Assembly: GCA_947175605.1 (NCBI GenBank)
Contig: CAMWNH010000017.1
Coordinates: forward strand, 1 to 34,243
Origin: an uncultured Porphyromonadaceae bacterium
GTDB lineage: Bacteria; Bacteroidota; Bacteroidia; Bacteroidales; Muribaculaceae
Reading direction: 5' to 3'
DNA: 34,243 bases
Numbering within the stretch: the stretch's first letter is position 1; each line of letters opens with the position of its first letter. The notes under the pieces are model-generated. The model was not told the DNA's origin. It ran no database searches and saw only the letters and a program-made list of their open reading frames with translations. The translations under genes were made by a program, and so were the position numbers. Of this stretch, positions 16,655 to 24,622 are shown in pieces.

Positions 16655-17758
16655 TCAAACGTTGAAGCGGAAGTGCATGATGTCGCCGTCCTGCACGACA
16701 TATTCCTTACCTTCTACGCCAAGCTTGCCGGCCTCACGCACACCTGTTTCTCCGCCGAGCGCCACATAGTCGTCATACTTGATGACCTCGGCACGAATGA
16801 ATCCCTTTTCGAAGTCGGTGTGGATGATTCCGGCGCATTTGGGAGCCTTGGAACCGCGGATGAATGTCCATGCCCTGACTTCATCCGGGCCGGCTGTGAA
16901 GTAGGTCTGCAGGTCCAGCAGGGCATAGGCGGCGCGGATAAGACGCGATACGCCCGATTCTTCCAGCCCGATCTCGTGAAGGAATTCCTGACGTTCCTCC
17001 CAGGTGTCGAGCTCGGCTATTTCACTCTCGGTGCGGGCGGAAATAATCAGCAGGCCGGCGCCTTCGTCCTTTATGGCTTCGCGCACGGCATCGACATAGG
17101 CATTGCCGTTAGCGGCAGCAGCATCATCGACATTGCAAACATAGAGCACGGGCTTAGCCGTCAGAAGGAAAAGTTCGCGGAAGAATTTCTGTTCGTCGGG
17201 GCTGTCGAAGCTCACCGATCGTGCGGGCAAGCCTTTGTCAAGGGCCTCCTTCACCTGGCGGAGCACTTCATACTGCATCTTGGCCACCTTGTCGCCACCG
17301 GTTTGGGCCTGCTTCAAGGTCTTGGCTATGCGGCTCTCCACGGTTTCAAGGTCCTTAATCATCAGCTCCGTATCGATGATTTCCTTATCGCGCACAGGAT
17401 CGACCGTGCCGTCTACGTGCGTGATATTGTCGTCGTCGAAGCAGCGGAGCACATGAATGATAGCGTCCGTCTCGCGGATATTGGCAAGAAACTTATTGCC
17501 CAGGCCCTCGCCGCGCGAAGCGCCTTTCACCAGGCCGGCGATGTCGACAATCTCCACCGTGGCAGGCACCACCGAGCGGGGCGAGCACATCTCCACGAGC
17601 TTGGTGAGACGGTCGTCAGGCACGGTTATCACGCCCACGTTGGGTTCGATCGTGCAGAAAGGGAAGTTTGCCGACTGCGCCTTGGCATTCGACAGGCAGT
17701 TGAACAGAGTGGATTTTCCCACATTGGGAAGTCCGACTATACCGCATTGTAAAGCCAT
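16655..17758 (-). CDS. ychF: Redox-regulated ATPase YchF (Obg family)
   Basis: A 367-residue Obg-family P-loop protein, close to the usual 363. It carries GIVGLPNVGKSTLFN (7-21), NFPFCTIEPNVGV (about 32-44), DIAGLVKGASRGEGLGNKFL (switch region) and, in place of the GTP-specific NKxD, the NVDD segment; the loss of NKxD agrees with the family's preference for ATP. The C-terminal end (GGETGVREAGKLGVEGKEYVVQDGD) is the TGS-like domain. YchF proteins associate with ribosomes and act in stress responses (family knowledge). No promoter box is seen in the 36 nt upstream, so it is probably transcribed with the chloride transporter gene. Confidence 0.95.
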   Translation of the reverse strand: MALQCGIVGLPNVGKSTLFNCLSNAKAQSANFPFCTIEPNVGVITVPDDRLTKLVEMCSPRSVVPATVEIVDIAGLVKGASRGEGLGNKFLANIRETDAIIHVLRCFDDDNITHVDGTVDPVRDKEIIDTELMIKDLETVESRIAKTLKQAQTGGDKVAKMQYEVLRQVKEALDKGLPARSVSFDSPDEQKFFRELFLLTAKPVLYVCNVDDAAAANGNAYVDAVREAIKDEGAGLLIISARTESEIAELDTWEERQEFLHEIGLEESGVSRLIRAAYALLDLQTYFTAGPDEVRAWTFIRGSKAPKCAGIIHTDFEKGFIRAEVIKYDDYVALGGETGVREAGKLGVEGKEYVVQDGDIMHFRFNV

Positions 17759-17794
17759 ATCTTATCTACTATTATTTGTTTCTATATCAGTTGA

Positions 17795-19648
17795 TCAATC
17801 CTCGCAGTAGTGTCTGAGCACACGCCTGTAGGAGTTGAATATCTTACTTTTCGAGACAAAGCCCACATATTCTCCCGTTGTGTCCACGACAGGCAGGTTC
17901 CAGGCTCCGGTGTCGTCGAACAGCTTCATGACGGACTCCATGGAGTTGCCCAGCGTGATTTTTCCGGGCGGAGCGGTCATGAAGGTGCTCACTCGCATTT
18001 TCCGATAGAGATCGGCGCGGAACATGATGTTGCGAATGTCATCGAGGAGCACTATGCCCACGAGCTGTCGCTTCTCGTTGATTACGGGGAAAAGATTGCG
18101 TTTGCTTTGCGAAATCACATCCACCATTTCTTTCAGTGTCATTTCAGGATATACGGGCTTGAAGTCCGTTTCGATCACGGAGTTCACCTTAAGCAGCGTC
18201 AGCACGGCCTTGTCCTTGTGGTGGGTCATGAGTTCACCGCGTTTTGCAAGACGTGTGGCATAGATGCTGTAGGGGGCGAACATCTTTGCTGTGCCGTATG
18301 ATATCGTGCTTACGATCAGCAGCGGGAGGAACAGCGAGTAGCCCCCCGTGAGTTCAGCCGTGAGGAATATGGCCATCAGAGGAGCGTACATTACTCCGGA
18401 CATCACTCCGGCCATGCCTATCAGCGCGAAGTTCTTGGTGGACAGGACAATGCCCGCCGGCAGGATGAAGGAGTTCAGGCCGTAGGCGAAGATGAATCCC
18501 GTCATACACCCGACGTAAAGCGAGGGCGCGAAGGTGCCACCGACACCGCCGGCACCATTGGTGGAAGAGGTGGCGAAGCCCTTCATCATCACCAGAAGGA
18601 AAATAAAGAGGAGAATGAACCACTTGCTGCCTCCCTCGCCATAGAAGATGGAGCCTTCGACAATGGAGCCGGGATCGCCTGCCAGAAGCCCTGTGATGGA
18701 GCCGTAGCCTTCGCCGTAGAGCGGCGGGAAGAGGAACACGAGTCCGGAGAGTATGACACAGCCTACGAGCGTCTTGAACCATCGGTTCTTGAACTTGCGG
18801 AAGATTCCCTCCATAAAGTTCATGACCTTCGTAAAGTATATGGAAACGAAGCCGCAGACCAGTCCGAGCACGATGGCGAAGGGAATGCGCGAGGTATAGA
18901 AATCCTCGCTCTGCGCGAAGAAGAATTCGAACTCATATCCCGTGTAGACATAGGCGATGGTGGCCGAAGTGATGGATGCTATCAGCAGCGGCATCACGGA
19001 TACGGTAGTCAGGTCGAGCATGAGCACTTCGATCGTAAACAGCATGCCGGCTATGGGAGCTTTGAAAATGCCGGCGATACCGGCAGCCGCTCCGCATCCC
19101 ACGAGTATCATGAGAATTCGAGGCGACATGCGGAAGGCAGCCCCGAGATTCGAGCCGATTGCGGCTCCGGTGTAGACTATAGGACCTTCGGCACCGACGG
19201 ATCCGCCGAATCCGATAGTCACCGATGAAGCCACTACGGATGTGTAGATGTTATGCTTTTTCAGGCGGCTCTTGTTCTGCGAGATGGCATAGAGCACGCG
19301 CGTCACGCCATGCGAAATATCATCGCGCACCACATAACGCACATACAAGGCCGACAGTATAACGCCCACGGCAGGCAGGAGTATATACATATAGTTGCCC
19401 GAGTCCACACTCATATGGGCAGTGAGTATTCCTGAGATTGTATGGATCAGGAATTTGAGCACCAGAGCCGCAAGACCGGAGAAGATGCCGACAAAGAGAG
19501 CCAGCACCAGCACGAAGTTTTTCTCCTTTATATGGCGTTCGCGCCAGATGAGAAAGCGCATGAACATGTCGCGCAGACGTCCACCCGTGCGGACTTCTTC
19601 GCCGGCATCATTGCCCTTGTGCTGCGTTTTTTCTTCCGTTAGCTCCAT
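17795..19648 (-). CDS. CLC-family chloride channel/transporter with two CBS domains
   Basis: A 617-residue inner-membrane protein. Residues about 43-475 form the CLC transmembrane region, with GSVGAEGPIV (149-158; E154 aligns with the gating Glu148 of E. coli ClC), FKAPIAGMLFTIEVL (195-209), GGTFAPSL and a late PYSIY segment matching the pore Tyr. The canonical GSGIP motif is altered to ISHGV (111-115). At the position of the internal proton glutamate (E. coli Glu203) this protein has Val208, a residue found there in CLC channels. Two cytoplasmic CBS domains follow (about 488-550 and 556-612), which often bind nucleotides and regulate transport. The gene starts 7 nt after the stop of the sugar transferase gene, in the tsaB operon. 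Channel versus exchanger cannot be settled from the sequence. Confidence 0.93.
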   Translation of the reverse strand: MELTEEKTQHKGNDAGEEVRTGGRLRDMFMRFLIWRERHIKEKNFVLVLALFVGIFSGLAALVLKFLIHTISGILTAHMSVDSGNYMYILLPAVGVILSALYVRYVVRDDISHGVTRVLYAISQNKSRLKKHNIYTSVVASSVTIGFGGSVGAEGPIVYTGAAIGSNLGAAFRMSPRILMILVGCGAAAGIAGIFKAPIAGMLFTIEVLMLDLTTVSVMPLLIASITSATIAYVYTGYEFEFFFAQSEDFYTSRIPFAIVLGLVCGFVSIYFTKVMNFMEGIFRKFKNRWFKTLVGCVILSGLVFLFPPLYGEGYGSITGLLAGDPGSIVEGSIFYGEGGSKWFILLFIFLLVMMKGFATSSTNGAGGVGGTFAPSLYVGCMTGFIFAYGLNSFILPAGIVLSTKNFALIGMAGVMSGVMYAPLMAIFLTAELTGGYSLFLPLLIVSTISYGTAKMFAPYSIYATRLAKRGELMTHHKDKAVLTLLKVNSVIETDFKPVYPEMTLKEMVDVISQSKRNLFPVINEKRQLVGIVLLDDIRNIMFRADLYRKMRVSTFMTAPPGKITLGNSMESVMKLFDDTGAWNLPVVDTTGEYVGFVSKSKIFNSYRRVLRHYCED

Positions 19649-19655
19649 CGTTCAC

Positions 19656-21089
19656 TTACATTCCACGGCCCGACAACACGGTGTCTACCGTATGATACAA
19701 TATTTTCAAATCCACGCCGAGGCTCACGTTCTCAAGATACAGGAGGTCGTAGCGCAGACGTTCGATCATTTCATCTACGGTCGTGGCGTAGCCGAATCTC
19801 ACCATGCCCCACGAGGTAATTCCAGGGCGTACCTGATGGATCAGGCTATAGGCGGGCACGCGCTCGAGAATCTGCTTCACGTAGTATTCACGCTCGGGTC
19901 TCGGTCCCACGAGCGACATCTCGCCCTTAAGGACGTTCCACAGTTGCAGCAGCTCATCGAGCCTGTATTTCCGAAGCGTGCGTCCCACGCGGGTAATGCG
20001 TGGATCATCGGTCGACGAGAGTGCCGGACCATTATCTTCGGCATGCATGTGCATGGTCCTGAACTTGAGTATCTTGAAAGGCTTTTTGTGGAAGCCTATG
20101 CGTTCCTGGCGATATATCACCGGCCCTTTGGAGTCGAGCTTCACGGCAATCGCCAGCGCCAGAAGTACGGGCGACAGCACCACAAGGCCTATGGACGACA
20201 CGATGATATCGGCGAGCCTTTTCGTGTTGGCCACGCGCGGGGGGACATTTGCATTGGTAATATCCACAAGCGGCTCGGCATTCACCAAAGTCGTGCGCGG
20301 ACGCATGGTGATAAGATTGTGCAGCCCCGGAGGGATGAGCAGGGGAAGGTCCAGCGGATAAAGTTTGTCGATGACATTCAACGTGGAGTTCATGCCCGAA
20401 GGGTGGGGCATGACCACTATAGCATCCACCGTCTGCCGGTGCTTCATGTCGCGGAAATCCGTCTTATAGCCATAGACGGGCAGTCCTTCCAGCTCCGTGC
20501 CTTCTTCCACATATTCGTGCATGGGGTCGATGAATCCGACGGCTGTCATGCCCTGCTTGCGGCGGCTGTTCTCGATGCGGCGCGCTTCCTTGACGGCCGC
20601 AGGCGCCACGCCTACAATGAGTGTGCGCCACCCCCTGCCGTCGCTGCCCATGCGGCGGATGATGCGTGTGGTGATGAGCAGGCGCATGGCATAGACCGGT
20701 ATGAATAGACATGCCCAGAGAATGAGCATGAGTTCGTATGAGAGCGCACGGTTGATGAAGCTGTCGTTGAGCATGGCCGAGAAATATACGAGCAGCATGC
20801 CCGCGAAGCTCGTGCCCAGAGTGTTGGTGAAGTCATCGAGGCGCGAGCGATAGTAGAGCTGCGAGCGATTGTAGAAGCCCGAAAGCACATACAGCCCCTC
20901 CACGGCAAGCGGGAAGAAAAGTTGGCCGAGTATTACGTTGGGAAAGAGATACCACGACCAGAAGCTCCCCGTCGGTTCCACGGCCGACAGAAGTCTATAA
21001 CGCAGGACATAAAAAATCATTATCCCGACATTGAGCATCAGGAAGTCCGACGTTACGTAGATGAGTCTCTGGCGTGTAAGCTCCTTCAT
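19656..21089 (-). CDS. Undecaprenyl-phosphate sugar-1-phosphate transferase
   Basis: A 477-residue polyprenyl glycosylphosphotransferase that likely starts a surface or exopolysaccharide unit by placing sugar-1-phosphate on the lipid carrier. The N-terminal part has hydrophobic helices (about 10-30, 48-72, 93-107, 118-140), then a nucleotide-binding-like domain (about 155-235). The C-terminal bacterial sugar transferase domain begins near 288 with a further helix (293-315), followed by RQERIGFHKKPFKILKFRTM (327-346), RLDELLQLWNVLKGEM (376-391) and SLVGPRPE (392-399), and RPGITSWG (421-428). The sugar (glucose, galactose or other) is unknown. No other polysaccharide gene lies near. It overlaps the tsaC stop by one base (TGATG), pointing to shared transcription and coupled translation. 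Confidence 0.92.
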   Translation of the reverse strand: MKELTRQRLIYVTSDFLMLNVGIMIFYVLRYRLLSAVEPTGSFWSWYLFPNVILGQLFFPLAVEGLYVLSGFYNRSQLYYRSRLDDFTNTLGTSFAGMLLVYFSAMLNDSFINRALSYELMLILWACLFIPVYAMRLLITTRIIRRMGSDGRGWRTLIVGVAPAAVKEARRIENSRRKQGMTAVGFIDPMHEYVEEGTELEGLPVYGYKTDFRDMKHRQTVDAIVVMPHPSGMNSTLNVIDKLYPLDLPLLIPPGLHNLITMRPRTTLVNAEPLVDITNANVPPRVANTKRLADIIVSSIGLVVLSPVLLALAIAVKLDSKGPVIYRQERIGFHKKPFKILKFRTMHMHAEDNGPALSSTDDPRITRVGRTLRKYRLDELLQLWNVLKGEMSLVGPRPEREYYVKQILERVPAYSLIHQVRPGITSWGMVRFGYATTVDEMIERLRYDLLYLENVSLGVDLKILYHTVDTVLSGRGM

Positions 21090-21688
21090 CAGCGGATTAT
21101 CTTTATGGTGCCTCCCGCGCCAAGTTTAAGAATGGCCGAAGGCTTTGCGGAGCCGGGCGCCTCGTGGCGCCTCGATGTGCACACATAGTCCGCGGCACGT
21201 ATGATTTCAGGGTCAATCTCGGCGAAGCATGACGGAGCTTTTTGTCCGCTGATATTGGCCGAGGTGCTGACAAGCGGTCCGCGGAGTCCGCGACATATGG
21301 CGGCCGAGATGGCTTCGGAGGTCACGCGCACGCCCACACTGCCGTCCTCGGCCATGAGTTCGGGGGCAAGTGCGCCGGGCGCGGCCGCGTCGTAGATTAT
21401 CGTGGTGGGAGTATCCTCGGTAGCTTCCAGAAGCTGATATCCCACTTCGGGAATCTCGGCTACGGTGCGTTCGAGTGCAGCGACGCTGTCCACCAGGGTG
21501 ATCAGTGCTTTGGCATCCGCGCGATGCTTTATGTCAAAAATGCGGCGCACGGCCTCCGGGTTACGGGCGTCGCAACCCAGCCCCCATATCGTGTCCGTAG
21601 GATAGAGAATGACGCCGCCCTTGCGGAGCGTTTCTACGGCTGCGCGCACATCGGCGGCCTGTTCTTCTGTCAGCGACGGATGTTTCAT
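21089..21688 (-). CDS. tsaC: L-threonylcarbamoyladenylate synthase (Sua5/YrdC/TsaC)
   Basis: Makes threonylcarbamoyl-AMP from threonine, bicarbonate and ATP, the first step of the t6A37 modification of ANN-decoding tRNAs. The 199-residue protein is a single YrdC-like domain with GGVILYPTDTIWGLGCDA (24-41), KHRADAKALITLV (54-66) and VSTSANISG (140-148), all typical of the family. The extra C-terminal Sua5 domain is absent, so it is the short TsaC form. It overlaps tsaB by four bases (ATGA) and the sugar transferase gene by one, so start and stop are well fixed. Having tsaB next to it strongly supports the function. Confidence 0.93.
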   Translation of the reverse strand: MKHPSLTEEQAADVRAAVETLRKGGVILYPTDTIWGLGCDARNPEAVRRIFDIKHRADAKALITLVDSVAALERTVAEIPEVGYQLLEATEDTPTTIIYDAAAPGALAPELMAEDGSVGVRVTSEAISAAICRGLRGPLVSTSANISGQKAPSCFAEIDPEIIRAADYVCTSRRHEAPGSAKPSAILKLGAGGTIKIIR

Positions 21689-22404
21689 TCTTTATTGCCG
21701 AATATATTTTTCTTAGGCGTCGTGGCCTGGAAGTCCTTGAGGTAGAGTGGGGTGGAGTAGGCGCGGTCGATGAAGTCACGCCGTGCGTAGGCCAGTTCGG
21801 AAAGCGCCACCATGTCCACGGCGACAGGCTCAACACCATCAACAAATACGGCATTGGCGGGGGCGTCCATGCCTATGAGTTCACGGAACTTGGGCATGCC
21901 GTTGCCGAAGAAGAGCACCGGACGTCCCTGCGACAGAAGTCCGGAATAGGAATCCGAATCCAGTATGAGAGGCTGAGGCTCCATCAGCGGAACCAGTCCG
22001 AAGTCGTAGGCGGCCGTGTACACTTCCATCCGGCGAGCGTCAAGCATGGGTACGAGAATGCTCTCCGGGTCTACGTCATCCGTGGAGAACATCACGCGAG
22101 TGGCCATCAGCGCCAGCGTGTTCACACCTATCAAAGGCACGTCGAGGGCATATGCCAACCCCTTGGCCTCGCTAAGACCTATGCGCAGACCGGTATACGA
22201 GCCCGGACCGATACTCACGGCCACTGCCTCCACGGCAATCTCGCGCTCGCGGGCAAAGTCAAGACAGCCCTTCACGTAGTCGCTCAGCAGCTCGGCATGA
22301 TTGCGGCCCGTGAAGTCCTCGAAATGCGTTAGAATCTGGCCCTCGGCAGTCAGGGCCGCGGAGCATACGTTGGTCGATGTCTCGATGTTTACAATTACCG
22401 CCAT
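21685..22404 (-). CDS. tsaB: tRNA threonylcarbamoyladenosine biosynthesis protein TsaB
   Basis: A 239-residue ASKHA-fold protein that partners TsaD and TsaE in transferring the threonylcarbamoyl group to A37 of tRNA. Visible family marks are IETSTNVCSAAL (7-18), FTGRNHAELL (31-40) and VSIGPGSYTGLRIGLSEAKGLAYAL (63-87). It lacks the metal-binding HxxxH motif of TsaD, as expected for the non-catalytic partner. First gene of a compact operon with tsaC; its own -7 box lies about 44 nt upstream. Confidence 0.93.
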   Translation of the reverse strand: MAVIVNIETSTNVCSAALTAEGQILTHFEDFTGRNHAELLSDYVKGCLDFAREREIAVEAVAVSIGPGSYTGLRIGLSEAKGLAYALDVPLIGVNTLALMATRVMFSTDDVDPESILVPMLDARRMEVYTAAYDFGLVPLMEPQPLILDSDSYSGLLSQGRPVLFFGNGMPKFRELIGMDAPANAVFVDGVEPVAVDMVALSELAYARRDFIDRAYSTPLYLKDFQATTPKKNIFGNKE

Positions 22405-22447
22405 TGTTTTCTACGGATAGTGGACTGTGTACTGTATTTGCAGAATA

Positions 22448-22455
22448 CAAAATTA
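22448..22455 (-). promoter_or_regulatory. -7 box of the tsaB operon promoter
   Basis: TAATTTTG on the minus strand fits TAnnTTTG; predicted leader about 38 nt. No TTG box is seen 19-21 nt upstream, so support is partial. Confidence 0.5.
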
Positions 22456-22495
22456 CAAAACATTCCGCTATTATCCTCGTATGCCGGCGAAAAAA

Positions 22496-23020
22496 TCATG
22501 CTTCATCCAGAAGTATTATGCCCAGCTTGGCGCAGGCCACGGCGTCGTCGAGCGCGCAGTGGTGTTTTTCGAGCGGGATGCCGAAGAAAGCACACAGCGA
22601 GTCGAGGCTCTTCGAGGCCAGCATGCCTCGCGGAATGGCTTTCCTGGCGGCAGCAAGCGTGTCGGCCCACATGACTGGCGCTTCGAGGCCGTAGATGCGG
22701 CATGCCTCGGCTATGCACCGGCTGTCGAAGCCTGCATTGTGGGCCACCAGCATGGGTTCGGCGCCGTCGGGCAGGTCTGCTCGCATCCATGCATCCAGCT
22801 CCTTCCATACCGTGCCGAAGCAGGGCGCGTTCCATGTGTCGTCGTCGGTCAGACCATGTACGGCCACGCAGCGGCGCGAGTAGTAGTTGGGCTCGGGCTG
22901 CACGAGCGTGTAGCGTGTGTCCACGACGAGGCCGTCGCGCACCTTAGCCGCTCCTACGGCACAAATGCTCGAGGGACTGAAGTTGGCAGTCTCCACATCT
23001 ATGGCTATAAATTCTTTCAT
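22496..23020 (-). CDS. DnaQ-like 3'-5' exonuclease (DEDDh)
   Basis: A 174-residue single-domain exonuclease of the DNA polymerase III epsilon type. The DEDDh residues are complete: D8 and E10 in FIAIDVETANF, D99 in LVAHNAGFD, and H154 with D159 in HHCALDDA. CVAVHGLTDDD (51-61) is the usual segment after the first strand. It lacks any polymerase-binding tail, so it may act as a stand-alone nuclease in DNA or RNA trimming rather than as the main proofreading subunit. It follows ispH by 38 nt with no promoter box seen between them and is probably the last gene of the long minus-strand series. Confidence 0.9.
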   Translation of the reverse strand: MKEFIAIDVETANFSPSSICAVGAAKVRDGLVVDTRYTLVQPEPNYYSRRCVAVHGLTDDDTWNAPCFGTVWKELDAWMRADLPDGAEPMLVAHNAGFDSRCIAEACRIYGLEAPVMWADTLAAARKAIPRGMLASKSLDSLCAFFGIPLEKHHCALDDAVACAKLGIILLDEA

Positions 23021-23058
23021 TGGAGAGGGGGCGAAACATTAGTTACGCCAAAACAAAA

Positions 23059-23919
23059 TCACTGCAGCCGCGCGGCCACTTCCTCCATGAGCCAACGCGG
23101 GGTGGAGGTAGCACCGCAGATGCCTACGCTGGCGGCGCCTTCAAGCCATTCGGGCTGCAACTCCGTGGCGTTGGCAATAAGGTGTGTGCGGGGATTCTCG
23201 CTCAGACAGTGGTTGAAAAGCACTTTGCCGTTGCTGCTCTTGGTCCCGGCCACGAAAAGCACTACGTCGTGTGCGCGCGCGAACTCGCGCAGATGGTCGG
23301 CACGGTTGCTCACCTGGCGGCATATCGTGTCGTAGTAGTTGAAATCCACGCCGGGGCTGATGCGTTTTTCTATTTCGGCGATGATACCGCGGAAGCCTTC
23401 GAGGCTTTTCGTAGTCTGCGAAAATAGGGCGATGGGGCGCGTGAAATCCACGGCCTCGAGTCCTTCGGGCCCTTCCACGACGATGGCGCGGCCTTCCGTC
23501 TGTCCCACGAGGCCGTTTACCTCGGCGTGTCCGTTCTTGCCGTATATCACGATCTGCGGCCGCTCCTGCGAGCGATAAGCCTCTTTCACACGTTGCTGCA
23601 GACGCAGGACCACGGGGCAGGTAGCGTCTATCAGACGGATGCCCCGTGCTTCGGCTCGACGGTAGGTCTCGGGCGGCTCGCCGTGTGCGCGCAGAAGTAC
23701 GCTCGCACCCTCGGGCAGCCGGTCGAGTTCATCGTGCGTGATGGTTCGCAGTCCTTTGCGGCGCAGGCGTTCCACTTCGTCGGAGTTATGCACGATGTCG
23801 CCCAGACAGCACAGCGTCTCCTCGCCATCGTGCTCTCCAAGATGCTCCTCCGCCTTACGTATGGCCGTGACAACGCCGAAGCAGAATCCGGATTCAGGAT
23901 CGATTTCTACTCGATACAT
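23059..23919 (-). CDS. ispH: 4-hydroxy-3-methylbut-2-enyl diphosphate reductase
   Basis: The last enzyme of the MEP isoprenoid pathway, reducing HMBPP to IPP and DMAPP with an oxygen-sensitive iron-sulfur cluster. The 286-residue protein has the three cluster Cys: C13 in GFCFGV, C101 in IDATCPVV and C200 in YDTICRQV, spaced as in E. coli. Also visible are LLRAHGEPP (75-83), KNGHAEVNGLVGQ (128-140), SQTT (168-171), KSSNGKVL and CGATSTPRWLMEEV near the end. The longer reading from 23955 would overlap cmk by about 30 bases; the ATG at 23919 starts 4 nt after the cmk stop and matches the family's N-terminus. No ribosomal S1 fusion is present. Confidence 0.95.
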   Translation of the reverse strand: MYRVEIDPESGFCFGVVTAIRKAEEHLGEHDGEETLCCLGDIVHNSDEVERLRRKGLRTITHDELDRLPEGASVLLRAHGEPPETYRRAEARGIRLIDATCPVVLRLQQRVKEAYRSQERPQIVIYGKNGHAEVNGLVGQTEGRAIVVEGPEGLEAVDFTRPIALFSQTTKSLEGFRGIIAEIEKRISPGVDFNYYDTICRQVSNRADHLREFARAHDVVLFVAGTKSSNGKVLFNHCLSENPRTHLIANATELQPEWLEGAASVGICGATSTPRWLMEEVAARLQ

Positions 23920-23923
23920 CACG

Positions 23924-24622
23924 TCAGGCTTTCTTTTCGGCAGCTCTAAAAGCATTCAGGAGCCATGCGTCCTGCTCCTCGATGCTCATCGTGGAATTGT
24001 CAAGGTCCAGGGCGTCGTCCGCGCGACGCAGGGGGCTCTCCTCGCGGGTCTCGTCTATATGGTCGCGGCGCACGACATTGGCCAGCACATCGGCATAGCT
24101 CACCTGCGAGCCCTTGTCGGTCATCTCCTTGAAGCGGCGCTGCGCGCGGGTTTCGGCCGAAGCGTTCACGAAAATCTTCAGCTCGGCATCGGGGAAGACG
24201 GTAGTGCCTATGTCGCGTCCGTCCATGACGATGCCGCCCTCACCACCCATGGCTTGCTGCAGGCTCACGAGCGCACGGCGCACGGCCGGAATAGCTGCCA
24301 CAGGCGAGACGGCGTTGCTCACGCGCAGACGGCGGATTTCCGTCTCGACGTCCGTGCCGTTCAGCAGCGTGTGCTGCACATCCTCCGGCGAGATGGCCGG
24401 AGCGAAGTCGATGTGGATCTCAGGCAGTGCGGCCACGAGCGCGGCTTCGTCCACGGTGCCGTCCTCGCCCACCATGCCGTGGTCAAGCGCATAGAGTGTC
24501 ACGGCGCGGTACATGGCGCCGGAGTCGATATATCTGTAGCCCGTGACGGCCGCGAGGCGACGCGCCATCGTGCTCTTGCCCGACGACGAATAGCCGTCGA
24601 TTGCCACTCGTATTTTTTTCAT
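23924..24622 (-). CDS. cmk: Cytidylate kinase
   Basis: Phosphorylates CMP and dCMP with ATP. The 232-residue protein has the P-loop AIDGYSSSGKST (7-18), YIDSGAMYRAVTLYAL (31-46), VSNAVSPVAAIPAVR and MDGRDIGTTVFPDAELKIFV, all typical of bacterial Cmk. An upstream in-frame start at 24670 would run 16 codons back into porQ; the ATG at 24622 overlaps the porQ stop as ATGA and starts right at the first beta strand, so it is preferred. Coupling to porQ upstream and ispH downstream matches the porQ-cmk-ispH order I recall from Porphyromonas. Confidence 0.95.
   Translation of the reverse strand: MKKIRVAIDGYSSSGKSTMARRLAAVTGYRYIDSGAMYRAVTLYALDHGMVGEDGTVDEAALVAALPEIHIDFAPAISPEDVQHTLLNGTDVETEIRRLRVSNAVSPVAAIPAVRRALVSLQQAMGGEGGIVMDGRDIGTTVFPDAELKIFVNASAETRAQRRFKEMTDKGSQVSYADVLANVVRRDHIDETREESPLRRADDALDLDNSTMSIEEQDAWLLNAFRAAEKKA

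Noticed and set aside
16673-17752. 359-codon open frame opposite ychF
   Set aside because: Shadow of the conserved ychF gene. Its product has no family resemblance.
23920-23955. Upstream start for IspH
   Set aside because: It would run back into the cmk gene; the ATG at 23919 gives the usual IspH N-terminus with C13 at the expected place.
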